NCBI GenBank assembly: GCA_937995745.1
Contig: CALKIU010000164.1
Coordinates: 1 to 44,214, forward strand
Origin: an uncultured Bacillaceae bacterium
GTDB taxonomy: Bacteria; Bacillota; Bacilli; Bacillales; Cytobacillaceae
Reading direction: 5' to 3'
DNA: 44,214 bases
This document shows positions 16,088 to 25,416 of the stretch, piece after piece; positions within the stretch are counted from its first letter, which is position 1, and every line of letters starts with the position of its first letter. A program made the position numbers and the translations under genes. The notes beneath the pieces are model-generated. The model did no database searches. It saw nothing but the letters and a program-made list of their open reading frames with translations, and was not told the DNA's origin.

Positions 16088-16732
16088 GTGAGCAACGTAT
16101 TGAAAGCAATGGAAAGGACCGACTTTCGCAAATCGGCTCTGACAAAAATAAGAAAATCCGGCCATATTCCCGCCATCGTCTATGGGTCGGAGATGGAGAA
16201 CCGGCCCATTTATTTGGACGGTTCCCAGTTTTTAAAAACGATAAAAAAAGTGGGCAAAAACGGAATTATCACTCTGGATTTGGACGGAAAAAAGAAAGAT
16301 GTAATCTTGAGCGATTATCAGGAAGATCCGATCACGAAAGAAATCATCCATTTGGATTTTCGCGCCATCGATATGGATACGGAAATTCAAACGACGGTGA
16401 GGGTTGATCTGGTCGGGGAAGCGGCCGGAGTAAAAGACGGCGGAGTATTGCAGCAGCCCCTTTTTGAAATTGCCGTCACCGGCAAGCCGCGGCAAATTCC
16501 GTCAGCGATCGAAGTTGACATTTCCGGCCTGCAAGTGAATGAAACGTTGACGGTCGGCGATATTAAGGGAAATTATTCCTTTACCATCGACCATGAAGAT
16601 GATGAAACGATAGCCTCCATCTTGCCGCCGAAACAGGAAGAAGAGATTTCGACGGGCGAAAAGCAGTCCGAGGCGCCGCCTGATAATGTGGAAGGCAGGG
16701 AAACAAAGCCGGAATACGAAACGCAAAAATAA
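16088..16732 (+). CDS. ctc: General stress protein Ctc / ribosomal protein bL25
   Basis: The 214-residue protein has an N-terminal L25 5S rRNA-binding domain (about 1-90; RTDFRKSALTKIRKSGHIPAIVYG split over residues 10-33) and a C-terminal TL5-type beta domain (about 95-185). An acidic, low-complexity tail of about 30 residues follows. It binds 5S rRNA in the large subunit, especially under stress. The GTG at 16088 gives MSNVLKAMERTDFR and follows AGGAGGA; the open frame upstream is not supported. The sigma-B-like promoter 58 bases upstream fits stress induction. Confidence 0.95.
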   Translation: MSNVLKAMERTDFRKSALTKIRKSGHIPAIVYGSEMENRPIYLDGSQFLKTIKKVGKNGIITLDLDGKKKDVILSDYQEDPITKEIIHLDFRAIDMDTEIQTTVRVDLVGEAAGVKDGGVLQQPLFEIAVTGKPRQIPSAIEVDISGLQVNETLTVGDIKGNYSFTIDHEDDETIASILPPKQEEEISTGEKQSEAPPDNVEGRETKPEYETQK

Positions 16733-16758
16733 AAAAATTTCCTAATGAAACGATTTCT

Positions 16759-16767
16759 TGTTATGAT
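16759..16767 (+). promoter_or_regulatory. Extended -10 promoter candidate for pth
   Basis: TG-T-TATGAT at 16759-16767 forms an extended -10 with a weak TTTCCT about 18 bases upstream. A hairpin (CTGATC/GATCAG at 16842-16847/16852-16857) lies between it and pth; it lacks a T-run. Confidence 0.35.
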
Positions 16768-16897
16768 ATGATTGAGATAAGTTTTAAAATGGATATCATT
16801 AACAGTAAATGACATACTGGAAAGAGGCGCGCATACAGGGACTGATCAGGGGATCAGCCCCCTTGTGCTGTTTTCAAGATGAATGTGTGGTGAGAGG

Positions 16898-17455
16898 ATG
16901 AAACTGATTGTCGGCTTGGGGAATCCGGGGAAACGATACGAAAAAACGAGGCATAATATCGGCTTTCAAGTGATTGACCGCTTGTCGGAAAAATGGGGCA
17001 TTCCTTGCCGGCAAACGAAATTTAAAGGCCTGTACGGAACCGGCGTTTGGCGCGGTGTGAAAGTGATTCTGTTAAAACCGCTTACATACATGAATTTGTC
17101 GGGAGAGTCGGTGCGGCAGTTTGTCGATTATTTTAAAATTGCACCGGAAGACATCATCGTGATTTATGACGATCTCGATTTGCCGGTCGGAAAAATCCGC
17201 CTCCGGCAAAAAGGCAGTTCCGGCGGGCATAACGGGATGAAATCGCTGATTGAACATCTCGGCACCCAGGAGTTTAACCGCATCCGCGTGGGGATTGGCA
17301 GGCCGCATGGCCGGACGAGCGTCACTGACTATGTGCTGTCCGATTTTACCGAAGAAGAGCAGGAAGCGATGGCCGTAGTGGTCGGCAGGTGCGCGGACGC
17401 ATGCGAGGCCGCTTTGGAAAAGCCGTTTATGCAAGTGATGAATGAATTTAATTAA
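16898..17455 (+). CDS. pth: Peptidyl-tRNA hydrolase
   Basis: The 185-residue enzyme recycles peptidyl-tRNA released from stalled ribosomes by cleaving the ester bond. Catalytic-site motifs are visible: GLGNPGKRYEKTRHNIGF (6-23, with N9 and H19), KPLTYMNLSG and YDDLDLPVGKIRLR with D92, then GSSGGHNGMKS. The ATG at 16898 follows GGTGAGAGG and gives the family start; an in-frame GTG at 16883 is possible but less likely. The B. subtilis orthologue is spoVC. fin follows 104 bases downstream. Confidence 0.96.
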   Translation: MKLIVGLGNPGKRYEKTRHNIGFQVIDRLSEKWGIPCRQTKFKGLYGTGVWRGVKVILLKPLTYMNLSGESVRQFVDYFKIAPEDIIVIYDDLDLPVGKIRLRQKGSSGGHNGMKSLIEHLGTQEFNRIRVGIGRPHGRTSVTDYVLSDFTEEEQEAMAVVVGRCADACEAALEKPFMQVMNEFN

Positions 17456-17507
17456 TTTTTCATGAGGGGATTTTTTCCGACATAAGATATAGAGAATGAA
17501 TAAAATT

Positions 17508-17559
17508 CCTTATAAACGGAAACCCTGTCATTAGCGAACGTTTATAAGGAGGGACAGGG
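17508..17559 (+). promoter_or_regulatory. Structured leader covering the fin ribosome binding site
   Basis: A perfect 11-bp inverted repeat, CCTTATAAACG (17508-17518) and CGTTTATAAGG (17539-17549), ends inside the Shine-Dalgarno sequence AAGGAGGG (17546-17553). Its loop contains CCCTGTC (17523-17529), which is perfectly complementary to GACAGGG (17553-17559) directly before the ATG. Both pairings together would form a pseudoknot-like fold; alternatively they compete. Either could limit translation of fin. Confidence 0.5.
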
Positions 17560-17790
17560 ATGGCGCTCTATTATTACTGCCGGCATTGCGGCGTACAAAT
17601 AGGAAAACTTGAAAATATTTCGCTCAATTCCGAAAAGCTCGGTTTTGATATATTGACAGACGAAGAAAGAAAGGAATTCATCACGTACGAACCGACGGGA
17701 GATATCCGGGTGACTTCCATTTGCGAAGACTGCCATGAATCCCTGGTACGAAACCCCGCATATTATGAAAATGATTATTTAATTCATTAA
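17560..17790 (+). CDS. fin: Anti-sigma-F factor Fin (YabK)
   Basis: The 76-residue protein, identical in length to B. subtilis Fin, has two CxxC zinc-ligand pairs (C7/C10 in YYYCRHCG, C55/C58 in ICEDCHES). Fin is made in the forespore and inhibits sigma-F to help the switch to sigma-G. The ATG at 17560 follows AAGGAGGGACAGGG. No clear sigma-F promoter was identified by eye. The upstream hairpin may add translational control. A terminator separates it from mfd. Confidence 0.95.
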   Translation: MALYYYCRHCGVQIGKLENISLNSEKLGFDILTDEERKEFITYEPTGDIRVTSICEDCHESLVRNPAYYENDYLIH

Positions 17791-17791
17791 A

Positions 17792-17820
17792 AAGCTTTGG
17801 ATCCTCTCCAAAGCGTTTTT
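17792..17820 (+). terminator. Intrinsic terminator after fin
   Basis: A perfect 8-bp stem GCTTTGGA/TCCAAAGC (17794-17801/17807-17814) is followed by GTTTTT. Confidence 0.85.
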
Positions 17821-17890
17821 CTATTTTCAATTGCGGCTTAAGCGGCTGTTGAAATACAAACATGAATCGCGGAAAGGAGGAGGGGTTTTT

Positions 17891-20800
17891 GTGTTTGGAT
17901 TGCACAGTCTTTTTGACAGGCAGGATGACGCGCTTTCCGTTATTTCCGGAGTTGAGGCCGGACTGAGGGAGCAGCTGGTGTCCGGATTGTCCGGTTCATC
18001 CAGAACGGTATTTATGGCTTCCATTTATAAACAAACAGGAAAAGCGATGCTCATCATTACCCACAATCTTTTGCAAGCGCAAAAACTGTATGATGATTTG
18101 GAGAGACTTCTCGGAGAGGACGAGGTGCTTCTCTATCCGGCCAATGAATTGATTGCCGCCGAAATGAGCATTGCCAGCCCGGAAATGAGGGCGCAGCGGA
18201 TTGAAGTATTGAACCATTGGAGCGCCGGCAAAAAAGGAATCGTCATCGCGCCCGTTGCGGGCATAAGAAAACTCTTGCCTCCCGTTGCTTTATGGAAAAA
18301 GTTCCAGCTTCATATAAAAGTGGGCGAGGATGTGGATGTTGACGATTTGCTTGTGAAGTTTACGGCCATGGGTTATTCCCGCAGCGAAATGGTATCGGCG
18401 CCGGGGGAATTCAGCGTCAGGGGAGGAATTATCGATATTTATCCGCTGACGGAGGAAAACCCGATCCGCATCGAACTGTTTGATACTGAAGTAGAATCGA
18501 TCCGGACGTTTTCCATTGACGATCAACGTTCGCGGCAGAAACTGAAAGAAACGAGGATCGGCCCGGCCACGGAGATTCCGATGGAAAAAGCACATTATCA
18601 GTTGGCGGCCAAAAGACTGGAGGAAGGCCTCGCCAAAAGCCTTAAAAAGGTGAAAAGCGAAGAAACGAAAACGCTTCTTTCGCAAAACCTCGGCTATGAG
18701 CTGGAAAAACTGAAAAATGAACAAAAACCGGACGAACTTTTTAAATATATTTCCCTTGTCTATGAAAAGGAAAATAATCTAGTAAACTATTTGCCAGAAG
18801 AAGGACTCATCTTCATTGATGAAATTAGTAGAGTACAGGAAATGAGCGATTCCCTCGACAGGGAGGAGGCGGATTGGTATACGGCTCTCCTTGAAGAAGG
18901 GAAGATTATCCATGATCTGACGGTTGCTCACAGTCTCCATGATGCTCTCCAAAAGTCGTCTCGTTCCATCGTCTATTTGTCATTGTTTTTAAGGCATGTT
19001 CCGAACACAAATCCGCAGAATATTATCAATATTTCGTGTAAACAAATGCAAAATTTCCACGGACAGATGCATGTTTTGAAAACGGAATTAGAAAGATGGA
19101 AAAAAGGGAATTTTGCGGTTATTTTTCTCGGTGCTGATAAAAAGAGAATGGAACACCTTGAAAGGGTGTTGGGAGATTACGGGGTGGAAACCGTCACTTT
19201 GCCGGCGAAAGGACAAATCCTTCCGGGCACGGTGCAGATTGCCGAAGGGGATCTCCATACCGGCTTTGAACTTCCGATTCAAAAAGTGGCCGTCATTACG
19301 GAAAGGGAATTGTTTAACAAAAAAGCGAAGCGCAGGCCGCGCCGGCAGAAACTGTCCAATGCGGAACGGATAAAAAGCTATTCCGAATTGAAAGTGGGCG
19401 ATTATGTCGTCCATGTCAACCACGGTATCGGGAAATATTTGGGCATTGAGACGCTGGAGATTAACGGCGTTCATAAAGATTATTTGCAAATCCGCTACCA
19501 GGGAAATGACAAGCTGTATGTTCCGGTCGATCAAATCGATTTAGTTCAAAAATATGTCGCCTCCGAAGGAAAAGAGCCGAAAATTCACAAACTGGGCGGC
19601 ACCGAATGGAAAAAGGTCAAGCGGAAAGTCCGCTCTTCCGTTCAGGATATTGCCGACGATTTGATCAAGCTCTATGCGGAGCGGGAAGCATCGAAAGGAT
19701 ATGCGTTTTCGCCGGACGGAGATTTGCAGCGGGAGTTTGAGGCTTCATTCCAATACAAAGAAACGGAGGACCAGCTCCGTTCCATCCAGGAAATCAAGCG
19801 GGACATGGAACGGGATCGCCCCATGGACCGGCTCTTGTGCGGCGATGTCGGCTACGGAAAGACGGAAGTCGCCATCCGCGCCGCATTCAAAGCGATTGTC
19901 GACGGAAAACAGGTGGCGTTTTTGGTGCCGACAACAATTCTTGCCCAGCAGCATTATGAAACGCTGCGGGAAAGATTTCAGGGCTATCCGATCAAAATCG
20001 GCCTGTTGAGCCGTTTTCGCACGAGAAAGCAGCAGCAGGAAACGATTAAAGGATTGAAGAACGGCACGATCGATGTGGTCGTCGGAACCCACAGGCTTCT
20101 GTCCAAAGATGTCGGCTTCCACGACCTCGGCCTTCTCATCATTGACGAAGAACAGCGTTTTGGGGTCACCCATAAAGAGAAAATTAAGAAATTAAAAACA
20201 AATATTGATGTTTTGACGCTTACGGCGACTCCGATTCCGAGAACTCTCCATATGTCCATGCTCGGTGTCCGAGATTTGTCGATTATTGAAACGCCGCCGG
20301 AGAACCGCTTCCCGGTGCAAACGTATGTCATGGAATACAATGAAGCGATCGTAAAGGAAGCGATTGAACGGGAGCTGGCCCGGGAAGGACAGGTTTACTA
20401 TCTTTACAACAGGGTGGAAGACATTGAGAGAAAGGCTGAGGAAATCGCCCGCCTTGTTCCCGATGCCCGCGTCACGTATGCGCACGGGCAGATGAGCGAG
20501 AATGAACTGGAAGCCGTAATGCTCGCCTTTTTGGACGGCGAATACGATGTTTTGGTCAGCACGACGATCATTGAAACAGGCGTCGATATTCCAAACGTCA
20601 ATACGCTCATCGTATATGATGCGGATAAAATGGGCCTTTCCCAGCTGTATCAATTGCGGGGCCGCGTCGGCCGGTCCAACCGGATCGCCTATGCGTATTT
20701 CACGTACAGAAAAGACAAAATTCTCACCGAAGTGGCCGAAAAGAGATTGCAAGCGATCAAAGAATTTACCGAATTCGGTTCCGGCTTCAAGATTGCCATG

Positions 20801-21430
20801 AGGGACTTGGCCATCCGCGGGGCAGGAAATCTTTTGGGCGCCCAGCAGCACGGTTTCATAGATTCGGTGGGCTTTGATCTTTATTCGCAAATGCTGAAAG
20901 AGGCCATCGAGGAACGGAAAGGCAAGATCGATCCGGAGCAGAAAAGACAGCCGACGGTGGAAATAGATTTGGAGATCGATGCCTATATTCCTGACAAATA
21001 TATTTCCGACGGGCATCAAAAAATTGAAATGTATAAAAGATTCCGGGCCGTTACTTCCGTCGAGGAAATAGAAGAACTGAAGGAAGAAATGGAGGATCGG
21101 TTCGGAAAATACCCCGAACAAGTCGATTATTTGTTCCGGATTACGGAAATCAAAACCCATGCCTTGGCGGTTGGCGTGGAATCCATTAAACAAAATAAAA
21201 ATGAAATCACGATCCTGTTTTCCGAGGAAGGAAGCGGGAACGTGGATGGGCAAAAAGTGATCGCTTTAATCAATCCGCTCGGAAGGATGGCCGGGATCGG
21301 AATGGAAGGGAAAAAACTGAAAATCGTCCTTCATGTCAAAGGGGTCGAACAGGATAAATGGCTTGATGCGATTTTATCGATCGTTGAAGGGCTCAGGAAT
21401 ACGGAGAAAAAGGAAAGAACGGTTTCCTGA
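17891..21430 (+). CDS. mfd: Transcription-repair coupling factor Mfd
   Basis: The 1179-residue translocase removes RNA polymerase stalled at DNA lesions and recruits UvrA. Order: UvrB-like domains 1-2 (about 1-350), D3, the RNA-polymerase-interacting domain (about 480-545, SELKVGDYVVHVNHGIGKYLG), and the RecG-like helicase with Walker A GDVGYGKT (651-658) and DEEQ box (752-755). The conserved DKMGLSQLYQLRGRVGRS segment and the C-terminal D7 follow. The GTG at 17891 is chosen because AAGGAGGAGG (17874-17883) precedes it and the length then matches the B. subtilis protein (1177). Longer in-frame starts run into the fin terminator. Confidence 0.97.
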   Translation: MFGLHSLFDRQDDALSVISGVEAGLREQLVSGLSGSSRTVFMASIYKQTGKAMLIITHNLLQAQKLYDDLERLLGEDEVLLYPANELIAAEMSIASPEMRAQRIEVLNHWSAGKKGIVIAPVAGIRKLLPPVALWKKFQLHIKVGEDVDVDDLLVKFTAMGYSRSEMVSAPGEFSVRGGIIDIYPLTEENPIRIELFDTEVESIRTFSIDDQRSRQKLKETRIGPATEIPMEKAHYQLAAKRLEEGLAKSLKKVKSEETKTLLSQNLGYELEKLKNEQKPDELFKYISLVYEKENNLVNYLPEEGLIFIDEISRVQEMSDSLDREEADWYTALLEEGKIIHDLTVAHSLHDALQKSSRSIVYLSLFLRHVPNTNPQNIINISCKQMQNFHGQMHVLKTELERWKKGNFAVIFLGADKKRMEHLERVLGDYGVETVTLPAKGQILPGTVQIAEGDLHTGFELPIQKVAVITERELFNKKAKRRPRRQKLSNAERIKSYSELKVGDYVVHVNHGIGKYLGIETLEINGVHKDYLQIRYQGNDKLYVPVDQIDLVQKYVASEGKEPKIHKLGGTEWKKVKRKVRSSVQDIADDLIKLYAEREASKGYAFSPDGDLQREFEASFQYKETEDQLRSIQEIKRDMERDRPMDRLLCGDVGYGKTEVAIRAAFKAIVDGKQVAFLVPTTILAQQHYETLRERFQGYPIKIGLLSRFRTRKQQQETIKGLKNGTIDVVVGTHRLLSKDVGFHDLGLLIIDEEQRFGVTHKEKIKKLKTNIDVLTLTATPIPRTLHMSMLGVRDLSIIETPPENRFPVQTYVMEYNEAIVKEAIERELAREGQVYYLYNRVEDIERKAEEIARLVPDARVTYAHGQMSENELEAVMLAFLDGEYDVLVSTTIIETGVDIPNVNTLIVYDADKMGLSQLYQLRGRVGRSNRIAYAYFTYRKDKILTEVAEKRLQAIKEFTEFGSGFKIAMRDLAIRGAGNLLGAQQHGFIDSVGFDLYSQMLKEAIEERKGKIDPEQKRQPTVEIDLEIDAYIPDKYISDGHQKIEMYKRFRAVTSVEEIEELKEEMEDRFGKYPEQVDYLFRITEIKTHALAVGVESIKQNKNEITILFSEEGSGNVDGQKVIALINPLGRMAGIGMEGKKLKIVLHVKGVEQDKWLDAILSIVEGLRNTEKKERTVS

Positions 21431-21545
21431 CGTATAAATTATTTTAAAAAGGTTATCTTAATCCATGTTGCCGGAAAAAAAGAAGAAAATGGAAAAAAAT
21501 AACTATATTGGCAAAATCATCGTCGATGAGAAAACAATCCGGTTG

Positions 21546-21576
21546 TGTATATAACTTCCTGAGTTGATAGATAATA
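21546..21576 (+). promoter_or_regulatory. Sigma-G-type promoter candidate of spoVT
   Basis: TGTATA (21546-21551), 18 bases and GATAATA (21570-21576) resemble the sigma-G pattern TGNATA / CATNNTA, with G instead of C at the first -10 base. spoVT is a forespore sigma-G gene in B. subtilis. Confidence 0.4.
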
Positions 21577-21656
21577 AACCCAAGCAATGGCAAAGGTTTC
21601 ACAGGAGAGAAATCATTGTCAATCAAAAACCATCAGATGAAAGTGAGGCAACATGG

Positions 21657-22193
21657 ATGAAAGCAACTGGAATTGTTCGTCGAATCGATGATTTAGGCCG
21701 CGTAGTCATTCCGAAAGAGATCCGCAGAACTCTTCGCATTCGTGAAGGCGATCCCCTGGAAATTTTTGTCGATCGCGAAGGGGAAGTCATCCTTAAAAAG
21801 TATTCTCCGATCAGTGAATTGAGCGACTTTGCCAAAGAATATGCTGAAGCGTTGTTTGATAGTTTGGGAAGCCCGGTTTTAATTTGTGACAGGGACACGT
21901 ACATTGCGGTTGCCGGTGCCTCGAAAAAAGATTATTTGAATAAAGGGATCAGCAGCGTGATCGAAAAAATAATGGAAGACCGCACTTCCGTTCTGCAAAC
22001 CCAACCGGGCGAAGTATCTTTGGTCGACGGAATTGAGGAGACGATTTCATCTTATACGGTCGGACCGATTATTGCCAACGGCGACCCAATCGGAGCGGTG
22101 ATCATTTTTTCCAAAAACGGAACAATCAGCGAAGTTGAACATAAAGCGGTGGAAACCGCAGCCGGGTTTTTGGCGAGACAAATGGAATCATAA
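21657..22193 (+). CDS. spoVT: Stage V sporulation regulator SpoVT
   Basis: The 178-residue forespore regulator modulates sigma-G genes. The N-terminal AbrB-type DNA-binding domain (1-47: MKATGIVRRIDDLGRVVIPK) is followed by a GAF-like domain (about 60-178) ending in EVEHKAVETAAGFLARQME. The ATG at 21657 gives the full family length; GTGAGG lies 8 bases upstream. The open frame extends 31 codons further, but that region covers the promoter candidate. A terminator overlaps the start of the following unit. Confidence 0.97.
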   Translation: MKATGIVRRIDDLGRVVIPKEIRRTLRIREGDPLEIFVDREGEVILKKYSPISELSDFAKEYAEALFDSLGSPVLICDRDTYIAVAGASKKDYLNKGISSVIEKIMEDRTSVLQTQPGEVSLVDGIEETISSYTVGPIIANGDPIGAVIIFSKNGTISEVEHKAVETAAGFLARQMES

Positions 22194-22211
22194 TGATCCG
22201 CGCGGGCGGCG

Positions 22212-22243
22212 AAAAAGGCGGCATGGGCTGCCTTTTTTCTTTT
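22212..22243 (+). terminator. Intrinsic terminator after spoVT
   Basis: AAAAAGGCGGC/GCTGCCTTTTT (22212-22222/22227-22237), with one G-T wobble and an ATGG loop, is followed by CTTTT. A TATAAT just downstream (22256-22261) may be the -10 of the next unit; its -35 would fall in the T-run. Confidence 0.75.
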
Positions 22244-22297
22244 GGGTTTCGGCGCTATAATGAATTTACTATATTGTTGTTGGGAAGGGGTTGGGCG

Positions 22298-23926
22298 ATG
22301 AAGCCCGCAGATCAGACGGGCACGCTTTTAAAAGGGGCCTTTGCGTTGACGCTGGCCGCCGTTGTCACGAAAATTTTGAGCGCCGTGTATCGCGTGCCTT
22401 TTCAAAACATCGTCGGGGATATCGGTTTTTACATTTACCAGCAAATATACCCCATCTATGCCTTTGCGCTTGTTTTATCTACATACGGATTTCCGGTCGT
22501 CCTCTCCAAGTTGTATACGGAAAGAAAAAACAGCGGGGGGCGGGAGGATGTCCACAGGCTGTTGGTTGTTTCCGGCGGATTCATCTTTGTCATTTGCGCA
22601 GTTTTCTTTTTTATTTTATATTTCGGGGCCCGTCGTCTGGCCGTGTTGATGGGCGACCCCGAATTGGCCGTTTTAATTCAAACGGGCGCGGCCGTGTTTT
22701 TGCTCGTCCCGTTTATTTCCGTACTGCGCGGTTATTTCCAAGGAAAAGGGAATATGATTCCGACCGCTTCCTCCCAAGTTGCCGAACAATTCATCCGGGT
22801 TGCAACGATATTGGCGGCCTCGATTGTGCTGCTGAAAGAGGGCTTTGATTTATATCGCGTTGGAGCGGGGGCGGTGTTCGGAACTGTCACCGGGGCTTTG
22901 GCCGGCCTTCTGGTTCTCGGGGCCTTTATGAGGAAGGCGGTGAAGAATGGCGGCCGCCCGCGGCTTGGCTTAAAAGGGCCGGCCGCTTGGCGCGATACAA
23001 AAATCATCGTCAAAACGCTGTTTTTGCAAGGACTTGCCATATGCATCAGCAATATGCTGCTCATTTTTATGCAGTTTGCCGATTCACTGAATTTATATTC
23101 GCTGCTTGTGGCCTCGGGGCTGAACGCGGAGGAGGCCAAAGCGTGGAAGGGGGTCTATGACCGCGGCCAGCCGCTCATCCAATTCGGCGTCGTGGCGGCG
23201 ACGTCAATGTCTCTGTCCCTTGTGCCTTTAATCGCCAATGAAAAGATGAAGGGACATAATGAATCGCTGAGGAAATTCATTCAACTGGCCCTCAAGGTCG
23301 GTTTTGTCATCGGCCTTGGCGCCGCGGCCGGCCTTTTCGGAATCATGGAACCGACGAACATCATGCTTTTTGAGAACGCCAAGGGGACGGAGGTGCTCCG
23401 GCTTCTCGGTTGGATGATTTTGCCGGCTTCGCTTATCATAACGGTAGTGGCTGTTTTGCAAGGGCTCGGGCTGCTCTTTTTTCCGGCCGTCGTCGTTCTT
23501 GGCGGATTTGCCGCCAAATACGCGTTCAACGTGCTGTTCATTCCCGCTTACGGAACGATGGGTGCCGCACTGGCGTCCAATTTGGCCCTCTGGCTTATTT
23601 TTGCCGTTCTATACATACGTCTCGTGCTTTTTTGCCGGCAGTCATTTCTGACCGGCCGGGTTGTCGTTGTTGCGGCCGGTGCGGCACTGTTGATGGCGGC
23701 GGTATTGAAAATTTTTCTGACTGCGGCCGCATTCGTTTTCCCCGAATCGGGGGACCGCATTCCGGCTGCCTTACAAGCGCTGTCGGCGGTTGCCGTCGGC
23801 GGTTTCACCTATTTGCTTGTCATTTTCCGGAAAAAAGTGTTTGCCGATGAAGATTGGATGTTGCTTCCGTTTGGTCATAAGTTGTTGTCTTTATTTTCGC
23901 AAAGAAACAGGAGGGTGGCATCGTGA
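22298..23926 (+). CDS. yabM: Polysaccharide/lipid flippase-like membrane protein (SpoVB/YabM family)
   Basis: The 542-residue integral membrane protein of the MOP superfamily has about 12-14 hydrophobic segments, beginning with GTLLKGAFALTLAAVVTKIL. The signature YRVPFQNIVGDIGFYIYQQ covers the next segment (residues about 31-49). Relatives (SpoVB, MurJ) export lipid-linked cell wall precursors; the substrate here cannot be told from sequence. The ATG at 22298 follows AAGGGG. It overlaps mazG by 4 bases (GTGA), indicating coupling. Its G+C-rich codon use looks somewhat higher than that of its neighbours. Confidence 0.9.
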   Translation: MKPADQTGTLLKGAFALTLAAVVTKILSAVYRVPFQNIVGDIGFYIYQQIYPIYAFALVLSTYGFPVVLSKLYTERKNSGGREDVHRLLVVSGGFIFVICAVFFFILYFGARRLAVLMGDPELAVLIQTGAAVFLLVPFISVLRGYFQGKGNMIPTASSQVAEQFIRVATILAASIVLLKEGFDLYRVGAGAVFGTVTGALAGLLVLGAFMRKAVKNGGRPRLGLKGPAAWRDTKIIVKTLFLQGLAICISNMLLIFMQFADSLNLYSLLVASGLNAEEAKAWKGVYDRGQPLIQFGVVAATSMSLSLVPLIANEKMKGHNESLRKFIQLALKVGFVIGLGAAAGLFGIMEPTNIMLFENAKGTEVLRLLGWMILPASLIITVVAVLQGLGLLFFPAVVVLGGFAAKYAFNVLFIPAYGTMGAALASNLALWLIFAVLYIRLVLFCRQSFLTGRVVVVAAGAALLMAAVLKIFLTAAAFVFPESGDRIPAALQALSAVAVGGFTYLLVIFRKKVFADEDWMLLPFGHKLLSLFSQRNRRVAS

Positions 23927-25395
23927 AAAAAATAACGATTGTCGGTTTGGGAGAGGGAGGATTGGATCAGCTTCCCCTCGGTGTGTACCGGCTTCTCAAG
24001 GAAGCGCATATTGGAGACGTATATTTGCGGACGAAAGAGCATCCTGTTGTGAAGGAACTGGAAAAAGAAGGTTTTATGTATATAAGCTTTGATGAATATT
24101 ATGAACAGCACGGATTTTTCGAAAAAGTGTATCAAGACATCAGCCGCGCCCTTTTGGAAATGGCGAAAGCAGGCCAATGCGTCATCTATGTGGTGCCCGG
24201 CCATCCCCTCGTGGCGGAAAGGACGGTGCAGCTGCTTTTGGAATGGGGGCCGTCCTACGGCGTTGAAGTGGAAATTGTCGGCGGCCACAGCTTTCTCGAC
24301 TCCATGTTTTCCGCCCTGAAAATCGATCCTTCCGAAGGGTTTCAATTGTTGGACGCCACAAGCCTGAACAGGGATGATATCCATACGTCCAACCATTTAA
24401 TCATTATCCAAGTGTATGACCGAATGATAGCTTCCGAAGTGAAACTGACGTTGATGGAACGGTTGCCCGATGATTATGAGGTTTATATTGTGAAAGCGGC
24501 CGGAAGCACCGCGGAAGAGATAAAAAAAGTGCCCCTCTACGAACTGGACCGGGTCGTGGAGACGGACAACCTCACTTCCGTATATGTGCCTCCCGTCCGG
24601 GATGAAAAACTCCGTTACCGGGAATTTGCCAAGTTGAGGGAAATCATCGCCACTTTGAGGGGCCCTGGCGGCTGCCCTTGGGACAGAAAGCAGACGCATG
24701 AATCCCTGAAAAAATATTTGCTCGAGGAAGCGTATGAAGTGATCGATGCGATCCATGAGGGGGATGTGGATCATTTGGTCGAGGAATTGGGCGATGTCCT
24801 CCTCCAAGTGATGCTCCATGCGCAAATCGGCGAAGATGAAGGCTATTTTTCCATCGACGATGTCATAGAGGTCATCAGCGAAAAAATGATTCGCCGGCAT
24901 CCCCATGTGTTTGCCGGCGGCAATGCCGAGACCGCCGATGAGGTTGTGCAAAAGTGGGAGGAAATCAAAAAAGCGGAGAAAGGAGAAAAGGACGAGGGTC
25001 CGGTCATTAAAGACGAGGGCAAGCATTTGCCCAATTTGATGCGGGCATATTCCATTCAAAAACAGGCCGCCCAAGTCGGTTTTGACTGGGGGGATGTCCG
25101 CGGCGCGTGGGAGAAGGTCAAAGAGGAACTGCGTGAATTTGAACAAGAGATGGAGCGGGACGGAAAAGACGGGTCCTTGGAAAAAGAATTTGGAGATCTT
25201 CTCTTCGCCCTTGTCAATGTGGCCCGTTTTTACAAAATTAATCCGGAAGAAGCGTTGTTTGCCGCCAATCAAAAGTTTTTGCGCCGCTTTGCCCATGTGG
25301 AAAAGAGGGTAAAAGAAAGCGGAAAGACATTTGCCGATTTCACCTTGGAAGAGCTGGACAAGTTTTGGGATGAAGCGAAAAAAAACGGACTTTGA
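23923..25395 (+). CDS. mazG: Tetrapyrrole methylase-like / MazG nucleotide pyrophosphohydrolase fusion (YabN)
   Basis: The 490-residue two-part protein has residues 1 to about 220 resembling the SAM-dependent tetrapyrrole methylase fold (IVGLGEGGLDQLPLGVYRLL at the start). From about 247, GPGGCPWDRKQTHESLKKYL opens a MazG domain with EEAYEVIDAI and EELGDVLLQ (287 onward). A second MazG-like motif EKEFGDLLFALVN lies near 420. MazG hydrolyses non-canonical or regulatory NTPs to NMP and PPi. The GTG at 23923 overlaps yabM, and AGGAGGG is upstream. This domain order is usual for Bacillus YabN. Confidence 0.94.
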   Translation: MKKITIVGLGEGGLDQLPLGVYRLLKEAHIGDVYLRTKEHPVVKELEKEGFMYISFDEYYEQHGFFEKVYQDISRALLEMAKAGQCVIYVVPGHPLVAERTVQLLLEWGPSYGVEVEIVGGHSFLDSMFSALKIDPSEGFQLLDATSLNRDDIHTSNHLIIIQVYDRMIASEVKLTLMERLPDDYEVYIVKAAGSTAEEIKKVPLYELDRVVETDNLTSVYVPPVRDEKLRYREFAKLREIIATLRGPGGCPWDRKQTHESLKKYLLEEAYEVIDAIHEGDVDHLVEELGDVLLQVMLHAQIGEDEGYFSIDDVIEVISEKMIRRHPHVFAGGNAETADEVVQKWEEIKKAEKGEKDEGPVIKDEGKHLPNLMRAYSIQKQAAQVGFDWGDVRGAWEKVKEELREFEQEMERDGKDGSLEKEFGDLLFALVNVARFYKINPEEALFAANQKFLRRFAHVEKRVKESGKTFADFTLEELDKFWDEAKKNGL

Positions 25396-25416
25396 TAAAA
25401 AAAGGGGGGAACGCAA

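Noticed and set aside
20192..21253. Minus-strand open frame of 353 residues opposite mfd
   Set aside because: Shadow of the highly conserved helicase part of mfd; composition and lack of motifs argue against a gene.
24397..25416. Minus-strand open frame of 339 residues opposite mazG
   Set aside because: Shadow frame inside mazG; no recognisable domain or ribosome site.
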